Below the pieces are notes generated by a model. The model worked only from the letters and a program-made list of their open reading frames with translations, did not search any database and was not told the DNA's origin. This document shows positions 24,086-38,654 of a DNA stretch of 64,000 nt, one piece after another. The first letter of the stretch is position 1. Each line of letters begins with the position of its first letter. The translations under genes and the position numbers were made by a program. This DNA comes from Xylocopa sonorina (lineage: Eukaryota > Arthropoda > Insecta > Hymenoptera > Apidae): NCBI RefSeq assembly GCF_050948175.1, contig NW_027490108.1, forward strand, positions 1,178,001 to 1,242,000. The letters run 5' to 3'.

Positions 24086-25286
24086 GCAAGGAAATAGCGT
24101 TTGCAGATGTCTACGTATCGAAGCAATAGAGTTCAAATGCTTCTTAAAACGAGATATTGCATCTCATTTCTATGTTTCATGGTAAGATATAATATGATTT
24201 GCGAAGTTTTATGTATTCCTCGTCTACACTTCAAATGAATGTAAATGCGACACTTCCTTGCAAGGGAATGGCGTTTGCAGATGTCTACGTATCGTAGCAA
24301 TAGCTTTCTAATGCTTCTTAAAACGCGATATCCCATCTCATTTCTATGTTTCATGGTAAGATATAATATGATTTGCGAAGTGTCATGTATTCCTCCTCTA
24401 CACTTCAAATGAATGTAAATGCGACACTTCCTTGCTAGGAAATAGCGTCTGCAAATGTCTAGGTATCGTAGCAATAGAGCTCTAATGCTTCTTAAAACGC
24501 GATATCGCATCTCATTTCTATGTTTCATGGTAAAATGTAATATGATTTGCGAAGTGTTATGTATTCCTCCTCTACACTTCAAATGAATGTAAATGCGACA
24601 CTACCTTGCCAGGAAATAGCGTTTGCAAATGTCTGCCTATCGTAGCAATATTGTTCTAATGCTTCTTAAAACGCGATATCGCATCTCATTTCTATGTTTC
24701 CTGGTAAGATATAATATGATTTGCGAAGTGTCATGTATTCCTCGTCTACACTACAAATGAATGTAAATGCGACACTTCCTTGCTAGGAAATGGCGTCTGC
24801 AGATATCTAGGTATCGTAGCAATAGAGCTCTAATGCTTCTTAAAACGCGATATCGCATCTCATTTCTATGTTTCATGATAAGATATAATATTCATTGCGA
24901 TGTGTTATGCATTCCTCGTCTACGATTCAAATGTAAATAAATGCAACACTTCCTTGCAAGGAAGTAACGATTGCAGATGTCTACGTATCGTAGCAATAGA
25001 GTTCATATGATTCTTAAAACGCGATATCGCATCTCATTTCTATCTTTCATGATAAGATATAATATTCATTGCGAAGTGTTATGCATCCCTCGTCTACACT
25101 TCAAATCAATGTAAATGCGACACTTCCTTGGTAGGAAATAGCGTCTGCAGATATCTAGGTATCGTAGCAATAGAGTTCTAATGCTTCTTAAAACGCGATA
25201 TCGCATCTCATTTCTATGTTTCATGGTAAGATGTAATATGGTTTGCGAAGTGTTATGTATTCCTCCTCTACACTTCAAATGAATGT

Positions 25287-28200
25287 AAATGCGACACTTC
25301 CTTGCTAGGAAATAGCGTCTGCAGATGTCTAGGTATCGTAGCGATAGAGTTCTAATGCTTCATAAAGCGCGATATCGCACCTCATTTCTATGTTTCATGG
25401 TAAGATATAATATGATTTGCGAAGTGTTGTGTATTCCTCGTCTACACTTCATATGAATGTTAGTGCGACTCTTCCTTGCAAGGAAAGAGCGTTTGCAGAT
25501 GTCTACGTATCATAGCAATAGATTTCTAATGCCTCTTAAAGCGCGATATCGCATCTCATTTCTATGTTTCATGGTAAGATATAATATGATTTGCGAAGTG
25601 TAACGTATTCCTCGTCTACACTTGAAATGAATGTAAACGCGACACTTCCTTGCTAGGAAATAGCGTCTGCAGATGTCTAGGTATCGTAGCAATAGAGTTC
25701 TAATGCTTCTTAAAACGCGATATCGCATCTCATTTCTATGTTTCATGGTAAGATATAATATGATTTGCGAAGTGTTGTGTATTCCTCGTCTACACTTCAA
25801 ATGAATGTAAATGCGACACTTGCTTGCAAGGAAATAGCGTTTGCAGATGTCTACGTATCGAAGCAATAGAGTTCAAATGCTTCTTAAAACGAGATATTGC
25901 ATCTCATATCTATGTTTCATGATAAAATATAATATTCATTGCGAAGTGTTATGCATTCCTCGTCTATACTTCAAATGAATGTAAATGCGACACTTCCTTG
26001 CTAGGAAATAGCGTTTGCAGATGTCTACCTATCGTAGCAATAGAATTCTAATGCTTCTTAAACGCGATATCGCATCTCATTTCTATGTTTCATGGTAAGA
26101 TATAATATAATTTGCGAAGTGTTATGTATTCCTCGTCTACCCTTCAAATGAATGTGAATGCGACACTTCCTCGCTAGGAAATAGCGTTTGCAGATGTCTA
26201 CGTATCGTAGCAATAGAGTTCATATGATTCTTAAAACGCGATATCGCATCTCATTTATATGTTTCATTGTAAGATATAACATGATTTGCGAAGTGTTATG
26301 TATTCCTCGTCTACACTTCAAATGAATGTGAATGCGATACTTCCTCGCTAGGAAATAGCGATTGATGATGTCTACGTATCGTAGCAATAGCTTTCTAATG
26401 CTTCTTAAAACGCGATATCGCATATCATTTCTATGTTTCATGGTAAAATATAATATGATTTGCGAAGTGTTATGTATTCCTCGTCTACACTTCAAATGAA
26501 TGTAAATGCGACACTTCCTTGCAAGGAAATAGCGTTTGCAGATGTCTACCTATCGAAGCAATAGAGTTCAAATGCTTCTTAAAACGAGATATTGCATCTC
26601 ATATCTATGTTTCATGATAAGATATAATATTCATGGCGAAGTGTTATGCATTCCTCGTCTACGATTCAAATGAATGTAAATGCGACACTTCCTTGCAAGG
26701 AAATAGCGTTTGCAGATGTCTACGTATCGTAGCAATAGAGTTCTTATGATTCTTAAAACGCGATATCGCATCTCATTTCTATGGTTCATGGTAAGATATA
26801 ATACGATTTGCGAAGTGTTATGTATTCCTCGTCTATACTTCAAATGAATGTAAATGCGACACTTCCTTGCTAGGAAATAGCGTTTGCAGATGTCTACCTA
26901 TCGTAGCAATAGAATTCTAATGCTTCTTAAAACGCGATATCGCATCTCATTTCTATGTTTCATGGTAAGATATAATATAATTTGCGAAGTGTTATGTATT
27001 CCTCGTCTACCCTTCAAATGAATGTGAATGCGACACTTCCTCGCTAGGAAATAGCGTTTGCAGATGTCTACGTATCGTAGCAATAGAGTTCATATGATTC
27101 TTAAAACGCGATATCGCATCTCATTTATATGTTTCATGGTAAGATATAACATGATTTGCGAAGTGTTATGTATTCCTCGTCTACACTTCAAATGAATGTG
27201 AATGCGATACTTCCTCGCTAGGAAATAGCGATTGTAGATGTCTACGTATCGTAGCAATAGCTTTCTAATGCTTCTTAAAACGCGATATCGCATCTCATTT
27301 CTATTTTTCATGGTAAGATATAAAATGATTTGCGAAGTGTTGTGTATTCCTCGTCTACACTTCAAATGAATGTGAATGCGATACTTCCTCGCTAGGAAAT
27401 AGCGTTTGCAGATGTCTACGTATCGTAGCAATAGCTTTCTAATGCTTCTTAAAACGCGATATCGCATCTCATTTCTATGTTTCATGGTAAGATATAATAT
27501 TCTTTGCGAAGTGTTATGCATTCCTCGTCTACGATTCAAATGAAAGTAAATGCGACACTTCCTTGCAAGGAAATAGCGTTTACAGATGTCTACGTATCGT
27601 AGCAACAGAGATCATATGATTCTTAAAACGCGACATCGCATCTCATTTCTATGTTTCATGGTAAGATATAAAATGATTTGCGAAGTGTTATGTATTCCTC
27701 GTCTACACTTCAAATGAATGTGAATGCGATACTTCCTCGCTAGGAAATAGCGTTTGCAGATGTCTACGTATCGTAGCAATAGAGTTCTTATGATTCTTAA
27801 AACGCGATATCGCATCTCATTTCTATGTTTCATGGTAAGATATAATATGATTTGCGAAGTGTCATGTATTCCTCGTCTACACTTCAAATGAATGTAAATG
27901 CGACAATTCCTTGCTAGGAAATAGTGTCTGCAGATGTCTAGGTATCGTAGCAATAGAGTTCTATAGCTTCTTAAAACGCGATATCGCATCTCATTTCTAT
28001 GTTTCATGGTAAGATGTAATATGATTTGCGAAGTGTTATGTATTCCTCGTCTACACTTCAAATGAATGTAAATGCGACACTTCCTTGCTAGGAAATAGCG
28101 TCTACAGATGTCTAGGTATCGCAGCAATAGAGTTCTTATGCTTCTTAAAACGCGATATCGCATCTCATTTCTATGTTTCATGGTAAGATATAATATGATT

Positions 28201-30532
28201 TGCGAAGTGTCATGTATTCCTCGTCTACACTTCAAATGAATGTAAATGCGACAATTCCTTGCTAGGAAATAGTGTCTGCAGATGTCTAGGTATCGTAGCA
28301 ATAGAGTTCTATAGCTTCTTAAAACGCGATATCGCATCTCATTTCTATGTTTCATGGTAAGATGTAATATGATTTGCGAAGTGTTATGTATTCCTCGTCT
28401 ACACTTCAAATGAATGTAAATGCGACACTTCCTTGCTAGGAAATAGCGTCTACAGATGTCTAGGTATCGTAGCAATAGAGTTCTTATGCTTCTTAAAACG
28501 CGATATCGCATCTCATTTCTATGGTTCATGGTAAGATATAATACGATTTGCGAAGTGTTATGTATTCCTCGTCTATACTTCAAATGAATGTAAATGCGAC
28601 ACTTCCTTGCTAGGAAATAGCGTTTGCAGATGTCTACCTATCGTAGCAATAGAATTCTAATGCTTCTTAAAACGCGATATCGCATCTCATTTCTATGTTT
28701 CATGGTAAGATATAATATAATTTGCGAAGTGTTATGTATTCCTCGTCTACCCTTCAAATGAATGTGAATGCGACACTTCCTCGCCAGGAAATAGCGTTTG
28801 CAGATGTCTACGTATCGTAGCAATAGAGTTCATATGATTCTTAAAACGCGATATCGCATCTCATTTATATGTTTCATGGTAAGATATAACATGATTTGCG
28901 AAGTGTTATGTATTCCTCGTCTACACTTCAAATGAATGTGAATGCGATACTTCCTCGCTAGGAAATAGCGATTGTAGATGTCTACGTATCGTAGCAATAG
29001 CTTTCTAATGCTTCTTAAAACGCGATATCGCATCTCATTTCTATTTTTCATGGTAAGATATAAAATGATTTGCGAAGTGTTGTGTATTCCTCGTCTACAC
29101 TTCAAATGAATGTGAATGCGATACTTCCTCGCTAGGAAATAGCGTTTGCAGATGTCTGCGTATCGTAGCAATAGCTTTCTAATGCTTCTTAAAACGCGAT
29201 ATCGCATCTCATTTCTATGTTTCATGGTAAGATATAATATTCTTTGCGAAGTGTTATGCATTCCTCGTCTACGATTCAAATGAAAGTAAATGCGACACTT
29301 CCTTGCAAGGAAATAGCGTTTACAGATGTCTACGTATCGTAGCAACAGAGATCATATGATTCTTAAAACGCGACATCGCATCTCATTTCTATGTTTCATG
29401 GTAAGATATAAAATGATTTGCGAAGTGTTATGTATTCCTCGTCTACACTTCAAATGAATGTGAATGCGATACTTCCTCGCTAGGAAATAGCGTTTGCAGA
29501 TGTCTACGTATCGTAGCAATAGAGTTCTTATGATTCTTAAAACGCGATATCGCATCTCATTTCTATGTTTCATGGTAAGATATAATATGATTTGCGAAGT
29601 GTCATGTATTCCTCGTCTACACTTCAAATGAATGTAAATGCGACAATTCCTTGCTAGGAAATAGTGTCTGCAGATGTCTAGGTATCGTAGCAATAGAGTT
29701 CTATAGCTTCTTAAAACGCGATATCGCATCTCATTTCTATGTTTCATGGTAAGATGTAATATGATTTGCGAAGTGTTATATATTCCTCGTCTACACTTCA
29801 AATGAATGTAAATGCGACACTTCCTTGCAAGGAAATAGCGTTTGCAGATGTCTACGTATCGAAGCAATAGAGTTCAAATGCTTCTTAAAACGAGATATTG
29901 CATCTCATTTCTATGTTTCATGGTAAGATATAATATGATTTGCGAAGTTTTATGTATTCCTCGTCTACACTTCAAATGAATGTAAATGCGACACTTCCTT
30001 GCAAGGGAATGGCGTTTGCAGATGTCTACGTATCGTAGCAATAGCTTTCTAATGCTTCTTAAAACGCGATATCCCATCTCATTTCTATGTTTCATGGTAA
30101 GATATAATATGATTTGCGAAGTGTCATGTATTCCTCCTCTACACTTCAAATGAATGTAAATGCGACACTTCCTTGCTAGGAAATAGCGTCTGCAAATGTC
30201 TAGGTATCGTAGCAATAGAGCTCTAATGCTTCTTAAAACGCGATATCGCATCTCATTTCTATGTTTCATGGTAAAATGTAATATGATTTGCGAAGTGTTA
30301 TGTATTCCTCCTCTACACTTCAAATGAATGTAAATGCGACACTACCTTGCCAGGAAATAGCGTTTGCAAATGTCTGCCTATCGTAGCAATATTGTTCTAA
30401 TGCTTCTTAAAACGCGATATCGCATCTCATTTCTATGTTTCCTGGTAAGATATAATATGATTTGCGAAGTGTCATGTATTCCTCGTCTACACTACAAATG
30501 AATGTAAATGCGACACTTCCTTGCTAGGAAAT
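25287..30532. repeat. Large tandem duplication, copy 2 (truncated, ~5.25 kb)
   Basis: Repeats copy 1 unit by unit, including nested duplications and private oddities such as a missing base in CTTCTTAAACGCG (near 20,320 and 26,060). It diverges at about 30,532, where ATAGCGTCTGCAGATGTC replaces ATGGCGTCTGCAGATATC of 24,792. Private changes include GTATCGCAGCAAT near 28,120 and GTTATATATTCC near 29,775. Confidence 0.92.
26958..28697. repeat. Nested 10-mer repeat in the second large duplication
   Basis: Equivalent of 21,217-22,956. Its first unit returns at 28,698, exactly 1,740 bp on. The 348 bp dimer duplication is also retained at about 27,828-28,523. Confidence 0.92.
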
Positions 30533-30807
30533 AGCGTCTGCAGATGTCTAGGTATCGTAGCAATAGAGTTCAAATGCTTCTTAAAACGCGATATCGCATC
30601 TCATTTCTATGTTTCATGATAAGATATAATATTCATTGCGAAGTGTTATGTATTCCTCGTCTGCACTTCAAATGAATGTAAATGCGACACTTCCTTGCAA
30701 AGAAATAACGTTTGCAGATGTCTACGTATCGTAGCAATAGATTTCTAATGCTTCTTAAAACGCGATAACGCATCTCATTTCTATGTTTCATGGTAAGATA
30801 TAATATG

Positions 30808-32521
30808 ATTTGCGAAGTGATATGTATTCCTCGTCTACACTTCAAATGAATGTGAATGCGACACTTCCTCGCTAGGAAATAGCGTTTGCTGATGTCTACG
30901 TATCGTAGCAATAGTGTTCTTATGATTCTTACAACGCGATATCGTATCTCATTTCTATGTTTCATGGTAAGATATAATATGATTTGCGAAGTATTATGTA
31001 TTCCTCGTCTACACTTCAAATGAATGTAAATGCGACACTTCCTTGCTAGGAAATAGCGTCTGCAGATGTCTAGGTATCGTAGCGATAGAGTTCTAATGCT
31101 TCTTAAAGCGCGATATCGCACCTCATTTGTATGTTTCATGGCAAGATATAATATGATTTGCGAAGTGTTATGTATTCCTCGTCTACACTTCAAATGAATG
31201 TAAATGCGACACTTCCTTGCAAAGAAATAGCGTTAGCAGATGTCTACGTATCGTAGCAATAGAGTTCTAATGCTTCTTAAAACGCGATATCGCATCTCAT
31301 TTCCATGTTTCATGGTAAGATATAATATGATTTGCGAAGTGTTGTGTATTCCTCGTCTACACTTCAAATGAATGTAAATGCGACACTTCCTTGCAAAGAA
31401 ATAGCGTTAGCAGATGTCTACGTATCGTAGCAAAAGTGTTCTAATGCTTCTTAAAACACGATATCGCATCTCATTTCTATGTTTCATGGTAAGATATAAT
31501 ATGATTTGCGAAGTGTCATGTATTCCTCGTCTAGACTTCAAATGAATGTAAATGCGACACTTCCTTGCAAGAAAATAGCGTTTGCAAATGTCTACCTATC
31601 GTAGCAATAGGGTTCTAATGCTTCTTAAATGCGATATCGCATCTCATTTCTATGTTTCATGGTAAGATATAATTAGATTTGCGAAGTGTTATGTATTCCT
31701 CGTCTGCACTTCAAATGAATGTAAATGCGACACTTCCTTGCAAAGAAATAACGTTTGCAGATGTCTACGTATCGTAGCAATAGATTTCTAATGCTTCTTA
31801 AAACGCGATAACGTATCTCATTTCTATGTTTCATGGTAAGATATAATATGATTTGCGAAGTGTCATGTATTCCTCGTCTACACTTCAAATGAATGTAAAT
31901 GCGACACTTCCTTGCTAGGAAATAGCGTCTGCAGATGTCTAGGTACCGAAGCAATAGAGTTCAAATGCTTCTTAAAACGAGATATTGCATCTCATACCTA
32001 TGTTTCATGATAAGATATAATATGAATTGCGAAGTGTTATATATTCCTCGTCTACACTTCAAATGATTGTAAATGCGACACATCCTTGCAAGGAAATAGC
32101 GTTTGCAGTTGTCTACGTATCGTAGCAATAGAGTTCTTATGATTCTTAAAACGCGATATCGCAACTCACTTCTATGTTTCATGGTAAGATATAATATGGT
32201 TTGCGAAGTGTAATGTGTTCCTCGTCTACACTTGAAATGAATGTAAATGCGACACATCCTTGCAAGGAAATAGCGTTTGCAGTTGTCTACGTATCGTAGC
32301 AATAGAGTTCTTATGATTCTTAAAACGCGATATCGCAACTCATTTCTATGTTTCATGGTAAGATATAATATGGTTTGCGAAGTGTTATGTATTCCTCGTC
32401 TACACTTCAAATGAAGGTAAATGCGACACTTCCTTGCAAGGAAATAGGGTGTGCAGATGTCTACGTATCCTAGCAATGCAGTTCTTATGATTCTTAAAAA
32501 CGCGATATCGATCTCAATTCT
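30808..32521. repeat. Long-range repeat, left copy (partner 62,288-64,000)
   Basis: Matches the end of the window at an offset of 31,479-31,480 bp. Shared rare variants include CCTCATTTGTATG (31,122), GTAGCAAAAGTG (31,430), CGTCTAGACTTC (31,530), TTAAATGCGATATCGC (31,626) and GATATAATTAGATTTG (31,666). Differences are few, for example GATAACGTATC against GATAACGCATC. Confidence 0.9.
31629..31642. other. 14 bp perfect palindrome made by a local deletion
   Basis: Loss of bases in the usual CTTAAAACGCGATATCGC gives CTTAAATGCGATATCGCATC. This extends the 10 bp dyad to ATGCGATATCGCAT. The same event is present at 63,108-63,121 in the long-range partner, so it predates that duplication. Confidence 0.85.
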
Positions 32522-34300
32522 ATGTTTCATGGTAAGATGTAATATGGTTTGCGAAGTGATATGTATTCCTCGTCTACACTTCAAATGAATGTGAATGCGA
32601 CACTCCCTCGCTAGGAAATAGCGTTTGCTGATGTCTACGTATCGTAGCAATAGTGTTCTTATGATTCTTACAACGCGATATCGTATCTCATTTCTATGTT
32701 TCATGGTAAGATATAATATGATTTGCGAAGTATTATGTATTCCTCGTCTACACTTCAAATGAATGTAAATGCGACACTTCCTTGCTAGGAAATAGCGTCT
32801 GCAGATGTCTAGGTATCGTAGCGATAGAGTTCTAATGCTTCTTAAAGCGCGATATCGCACCTCATTTCTATGTTTCATGGCAAGATATAATATGATTTGC
32901 GAAGTGTTATGTATTCCTCGTCTACACTTCAAATGAATGTAAATGCGACACTTCCTTGCAAAGAAATAGCGTTAGCAGATATCTACGTATCGTAGGAATA
33001 GAGTTCTAATGCTTCTTAAAACGCGATATCGCATCTCATTTCCATGTTTCATGGTAAGATATAATATGATTTGCGAAGTGTTGTGTATTCCTCGTCTACA
33101 CTTCATATGAATGTTAATGCGACTCTTCCTGGCAAGGAAAGAGCGTTTGCAGATGTCTACGTATCATAGCAATAGATTTCTAATGCCTCTTAAAACGCGA
33201 TATCGCATCTCATTTCTATGTTTCATGGTAAGATATAATATGATTTGCGAAGTGTAATGTATTCCTCGTCTACACTTGAAATGAATGTAAACGCGACACT
33301 TCCTTGCTAGGAAATAGCGTCTGCAGATGTCTAGGTATCGTAGCAATAGAGTTCTAATGCTTCTTAAAACGCGATATCGCATCTCATTTCTATGTTTCAT
33401 GGTAAGATATAATATGATTTGCGAAGTGTTATGTATTTCTCGACTGCACTTCAAATGAATGTAAATGCGACACTTCCTTGCAAGGAAATAGCGTTTGCAG
33501 ATGTCTACCTATCGTAGCAGTAGAGTTCTAATGCTTATTAAAACGCGATATCGCATCTCATTTCTATGTTTCATGGTAAGATATAATATGATTTGCGAAG
33601 TGTTATGTATTCCTCGTCTACACTTCATATGAATGTAAATGCGACACTTCCTTGCAAGGAAATAGCATTTGCATATGTCTACCTATCGTAGCAATAGAGA
33701 TCTAATGCTTCTTAAAACGCGATTTCGCATCTCGTTTCTATGTTTCATGGTAAAATATAATATGATTTGCGAAGTGTTGTGTATTCCTCGTCTACACTTC
33801 AAATGAATGTAAATGCGACACTTGCTTGCAAGGAAATAGCGTTTGCAGATGTCTACGTATCGTAGCAATAGAGTTCAAATGCTTCTTAAAACGAGATATT
33901 GCATCTCATATCTATGTTTCATGATAAAATATAATATTCATTGCGAAGTGTTATGCATTCCTCGTCTACGATTCAAATGAAAGTAAATGCGACACTTCCT
34001 TGCAAGGAAATAACGACTGCAGATGTCTACGTATCGTAGCAATAGAGTTCATATGTTTCTTAAAACGCGATATCGCATTTCATTTCTATGTTTCATGGTA
34101 AGATATAAAATGATTTGCGAAGTGTTATGTATTCCTCGTCTACACTTCAAATGAATGTGAATGCGATACTTCCTCGCTAGGAAATAGCGTTTGCAGATGT
34201 CTACGTATCGTAGCAATAGCTTTCTAATGCTTCTTAAAACGCGATATCGCATCTCATTTCTATGTTTCATGGTAAAATGTAAAATGATTTGCGAAGTGTT

Positions 34301-37300
34301 ATGTATTCCTCCTCTACACTTCAAATGAATGTAAATGCGACACTTCCTTGCCAGGAAATAGCGTTTGCAAATGTCTGCCTATCGTAGCAATATTGTTCTA
34401 ATGCTTCTTAAAACGCGATATCGCACCTCATTTCTATGTTTCATGGTAAGATATAATATGATTTGCGAAGTGTCATGTATTCCTCGTCTACACTACAAAT
34501 GAATGTAAATGCGACACTTCCTTGCTAGGAAATGGCGTCTGCAGATATCTAGGTATCGTAGCAATAGAGCTCTAATGCTTCTTAAAACGCGATATCGCAT
34601 CTCATTTCTATGTTTCATGATAAGATATAATATTCATTGCGAAGTGTTATGCATTCCTCGTCTACGATTCAAATGAAAATAAATGCAACACTTCCTTGCA
34701 AGGAAATAACGATTGCATAATGTCTACGTATCGTAGCAATAGAGTTCATATGATTCTTAAAACGCGATATCGCATCTCATTTCTATCTTTCATGATAAGA
34801 TATAATATTCATTGCGAAGTGTTATGCATCCCTCGTCTACGATTCAAATGAATGTAAATGCGACACTTCCTTGCAAGGAAATAGCGTTTGCAGATGTCTA
34901 CGTGTCGTAGCAATAGCTTTCTAATGCTTCTTAAAACGCGATATCGCATCTCATTTCTATGTTTCATGGTAAGATGTAATATGGTTTGCGAAGTGATATG
35001 TATTCCTCGTCTACACTTCAAATGAATGTGAATGCGACACTTCCTCGCTAGGAAATAGCGTTTGCTGATGTCTAGGTATTGTAGCAATAGAGTTTTTATG
35101 ATTCTTAAAACGCGATATCGCATCTCATTTCTATGTTTCATGGTAAGATATAATATGATTTGCGAAGTGTTATGTATTCCTCGTCTACACTTCAAATGAA
35201 TGTAAATGCGACACTTCCTTGCAAAGAAATAGCGTTAGCAGATGTCTACGTATCGTAGCAATAGAGTTCTAATGCTTCTTAAAACGCGATATCGCATCTC
35301 ATTTCCATGTTTCATGGTAAGATATAATATGATTTGCGAAGTGTTGTGTATTCCTCGTCTACACTTCATATGAATGTTAATGCGACTCTTCCTTGCAAGG
35401 AAAGAGCGTTTGCAGATGTCTACGTATCATAGCAATAGATTTCTAATGCCTCTTAAAACGCGATATCGCATCTCATTTCTATGTTTCATGGTAAGATATA
35501 ATATGATTTGCGAAGTGTAATGTATTCCTCGTCTACACTTGAAATGAATGTAAACGCGATACTTCCTTGCTAGGAAATATCGTCTGCAGATGTCTAGGTA
35601 TCGTAGCAATAGAGTTCAAATGCTTCTTAAAACGGGATATTGCATCTCATATCTATGTTTCTTGATAAGATATAATATTCATTGCGAAGTGTTATGCATT
35701 CCTCATCTACGATTCAAATGAATGTAAATGCGACACTTCTTTGCAAGGAAATAGCGTTTGCAGATGTCTACGTATTGTAGCAATAGAGTTTTTATGATTC
35801 TTAAAACGCGATATCGCATCTCATTTCTATGTTTCATGGTTAGATATAATATGGTTTGCGAAGTGTTATGTATTCCTCGTCTACACTTCAAATGAATGTG
35901 AATGCGACACTTCCTCGCTAGGAAATAGCGTTTGCAGATGTCTACGTATCGTAGCAATAGATTTCTAATGCTTCTTAAAACGCGATATCGCATCTCATTT
36001 CTATGTTTCATGGTAAGATACAATATGATTTGCGAAGTGTCATGTATTCCTCGTCTACACTTCAAATGAATGTAAATGCGACACTTCCTTGCTATGAAAT
36101 AGCGTCTGCAGATGTCTAGGTATCGTAGCAATAGAGTTCAAATGCTTCTTAAAACGAGATATTGCATCTCATATCTATGTTTCTTGATAAGATATAATAT
36201 TCATTGCGAAGTGTTATGCATTCCTCATCTACGATTCAAATGAATGTAAATGCGACACTTCCTTGCAAGGAAATAGCGTTTGCAGATGTCTACGTATTGT
36301 AGCAATAGAGTTTTTATGATTCTTAAAACGCGATATCGCATCTCATTTCTATGTTTCATGGTAAGATATAATATGATTTGCGAAGTGTTATGTATTCCTC
36401 ATCTACACTTCAAATGAATGTAAATGCGACACATCCTTGCTAGGAAATAGCGTCTGCAGATGTCTAGGTATCGTAGCAATAGTGTTCTAATGCTTCTTAA
36501 AACGCGATATCGCATCTTATTTCCATGTTTCATGGTAAGATATAATATGGTTTGCGAAGTGTTATGTATTCCTCGTCTACACTTCAAATGAATGTGAATG
36601 CGACACTTCCTTGCAAGGAAATAGCATTTGCATATGTCTACCTATCGTAGCAATAGAGTTCTAATGCTTCTTAAAACGCGATATCGCATCTCATTTCTAT
36701 GTTTCATGGTAAGATATAATATGATTTGCGAAGTGTTATGTATTCCTCGTCTACACTTCAAATGAATGTAAATGCGACACTTCCTTGCAAGGAAATAGCG
36801 TTTGCAGATGTCTACGTATCGTAGCAATAGATTTCTAATGCTTCTTAAAACGCGATATCGCACCTCATTTTTATCTTTCATGGTAAGATATAATATGACT
36901 TGCGAAGTGTTATATATTCCTCATCTACACTTCAAATGAATGTAAATGCGACATTTTCTTGCTAGGAAATAGCGTCTGCAGATGTCTAGGTATCGCAGCA
37001 ATAGAGTTCAAATGCTTCTTAAAACGAGATATTGCATCTCATATCTATGTTTCTTGATAAGATATAATATTCATTGCGAAGTGTTATGCATTCCTCATCT
37101 ACGATTCAAATGAATGTAAATGCGACACTTCCTTGCAAGGAAATAGCGTTTGCAGATGTCTACGTATTGTAGCAATAGAGTTTTTATGATTCTTAAAACG
37201 CGATATCGCATCTCATTTCTATGTTTCATGGTAAGATATAATATGATTTGCGAAGTGTTATGTATTCCTCATCTACACTTCAAATGAATGTAAATGCGAC

Positions 37301-38654
37301 ACTTCCTTGCTAGGAAATAGCGTCTGCAGATGTCTAGGTATCGTAGCAATAGTGTTCTAATGCTTCTTAAAACGCGATATCGCATCTTATTTCCATGTTT
37401 CATGGTAAGATATAATATGGTTTGCGAAGTGTTATGTATTCCTCGTCTACACTTCAAATGAATGTGAATGCGACACTTCCTTGCAAGGAAATAGCATTTG
37501 CATATGTCTACCTATCGTAGCAATAGAGTTCTTATGATTCTTAAAACGCGATATCGCATCTCATTTCTATGTTTCATGGTAAGATATAATATGATTTGCG
37601 AAGTGTTATGTATTCCTCATCTACACTTCAAATGGATGTAAATGCGACACTTCGTTGCTAGGAAATAGCGTCTGCAGATGTCTAGGTACCGAAGCAATAG
37701 AGTTCAAATGCTTCTTAAAACGAGATATTGCATCTCATACCTATGTTTCATGATAAGATATAATATGAATTGCGAAGTGTTATATATTCCTCGTCTACAC
37801 TTCAAATGATTGTAAATGCGACACATCCTTGCAAGGAAATAGCGTTTGCAGTTGTCTACGTATCGTAGCAATAGAGTTCTTATGATTCTTAAAACGCGAT
37901 ATCGCAACTCATTTCTATGTTTCATGGTAAGATATAATATGATTTGCGAAGTGTTATGTATTCCTCGTCTACACTTCAAATGAAGGTAAATGCGACACTT
38001 CCTTGCAAGGAAATAGGGTGTGCAGATGTCTACGTATCCTAGCAATGCAGTTCTTATGATTCTTAAAAACGCGATATCGATCTCAATTCTATGTTTCATG
38101 GTAAGATGTAATATGGTTTGCGAAGTGATATGTATTCCTCGTCTACACTTCAAATGAATGTGAATGCGACACTTCCTCGCTAGGAAATAGCGTTTGCTGA
38201 TGTCTACGTATCGTAGCAATAGTGTTCTTATGATTCTTACAACGCGATATCGTATCTCATTTCTATGTTTCATGGTAAGATATAATATGATTTGCGAAGT
38301 GTTATGTATTCCTCGTCTACACTTCAAATGAATGTAAATGCGACACTTCCTTGCAAAGAAATAGCGTTAGCAGATGTCTACGTATCGTAGCAATAGAGTT
38401 CTAATGCTTCTTACAACGCGATATCGCATCTCATTTCCATGTTTCATGGTAAGATATAATATGATTTGCGAAGTGTTGTGTATTCCTCGTCTACACTTCA
38501 TATGAATGTTAATGCGACTCTTCCTTGCAAGGAAAGACCGTTTGCAGATGTCTACGTATCATAGCAATAGATTTCTAATGCCTCTTAAAACGCGATATCG
38601 CATCTCATTTCTATGTTTCATGGTAAGATATAATATGATTTGCGAAGTGTAATG
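34301..38654. repeat. Irregular block with 3-mer and 5-mer duplications
   Basis: The segment 34,350-35,000 resembles 24,600-25,100 (ATTGTTCTAATGC, ATGGCGTCTGCAGATATC). The unit with AGAGTTCAAATGC followed by TATGTTTCTTGATAAG occurs at about 35,611, 36,133 and 37,003. These spacings are 522 bp (3 units) and 870 bp (5 units), indicating local duplications. A marker unit (GATATCGATCTCAATTC) lies near 38,070. Confidence 0.82.

Larger units (their letters stand above)
19548..25286. repeat. Large tandem duplication, copy 1 (5.74 kb, 33 monomers)
   Basis: Matches 25,287 onward at an offset of 5,739 bp, rising to 5,741 bp after a 2 bp difference (GCTTCATAACGCG near 21,184 against GCTTCTTAAAACGCG near 26,925). 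By eye only a few substitutions separate the copies, for example ATCTCATCTCTATG near 19,990 against ATCTCATTTCTATG. The copy contains a nested 10-mer repeat and a 2-mer repeat. Its last ~500 bp (from 24,791) has no close match at the end of copy 2, but related units appear at 34,350-35,000. Confidence 0.92.
30533..34300. repeat. Irregular monomer block, including 1.7 kb long-range repeat
   Basis: About 21.6 units without a simple local HOR. Within it, 30,808-32,521 is nearly identical to 62,288-64,000. The GATATCGATCTCAATTC marker unit lies near 32,500. No gene or foreign element is present. Confidence 0.8.
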
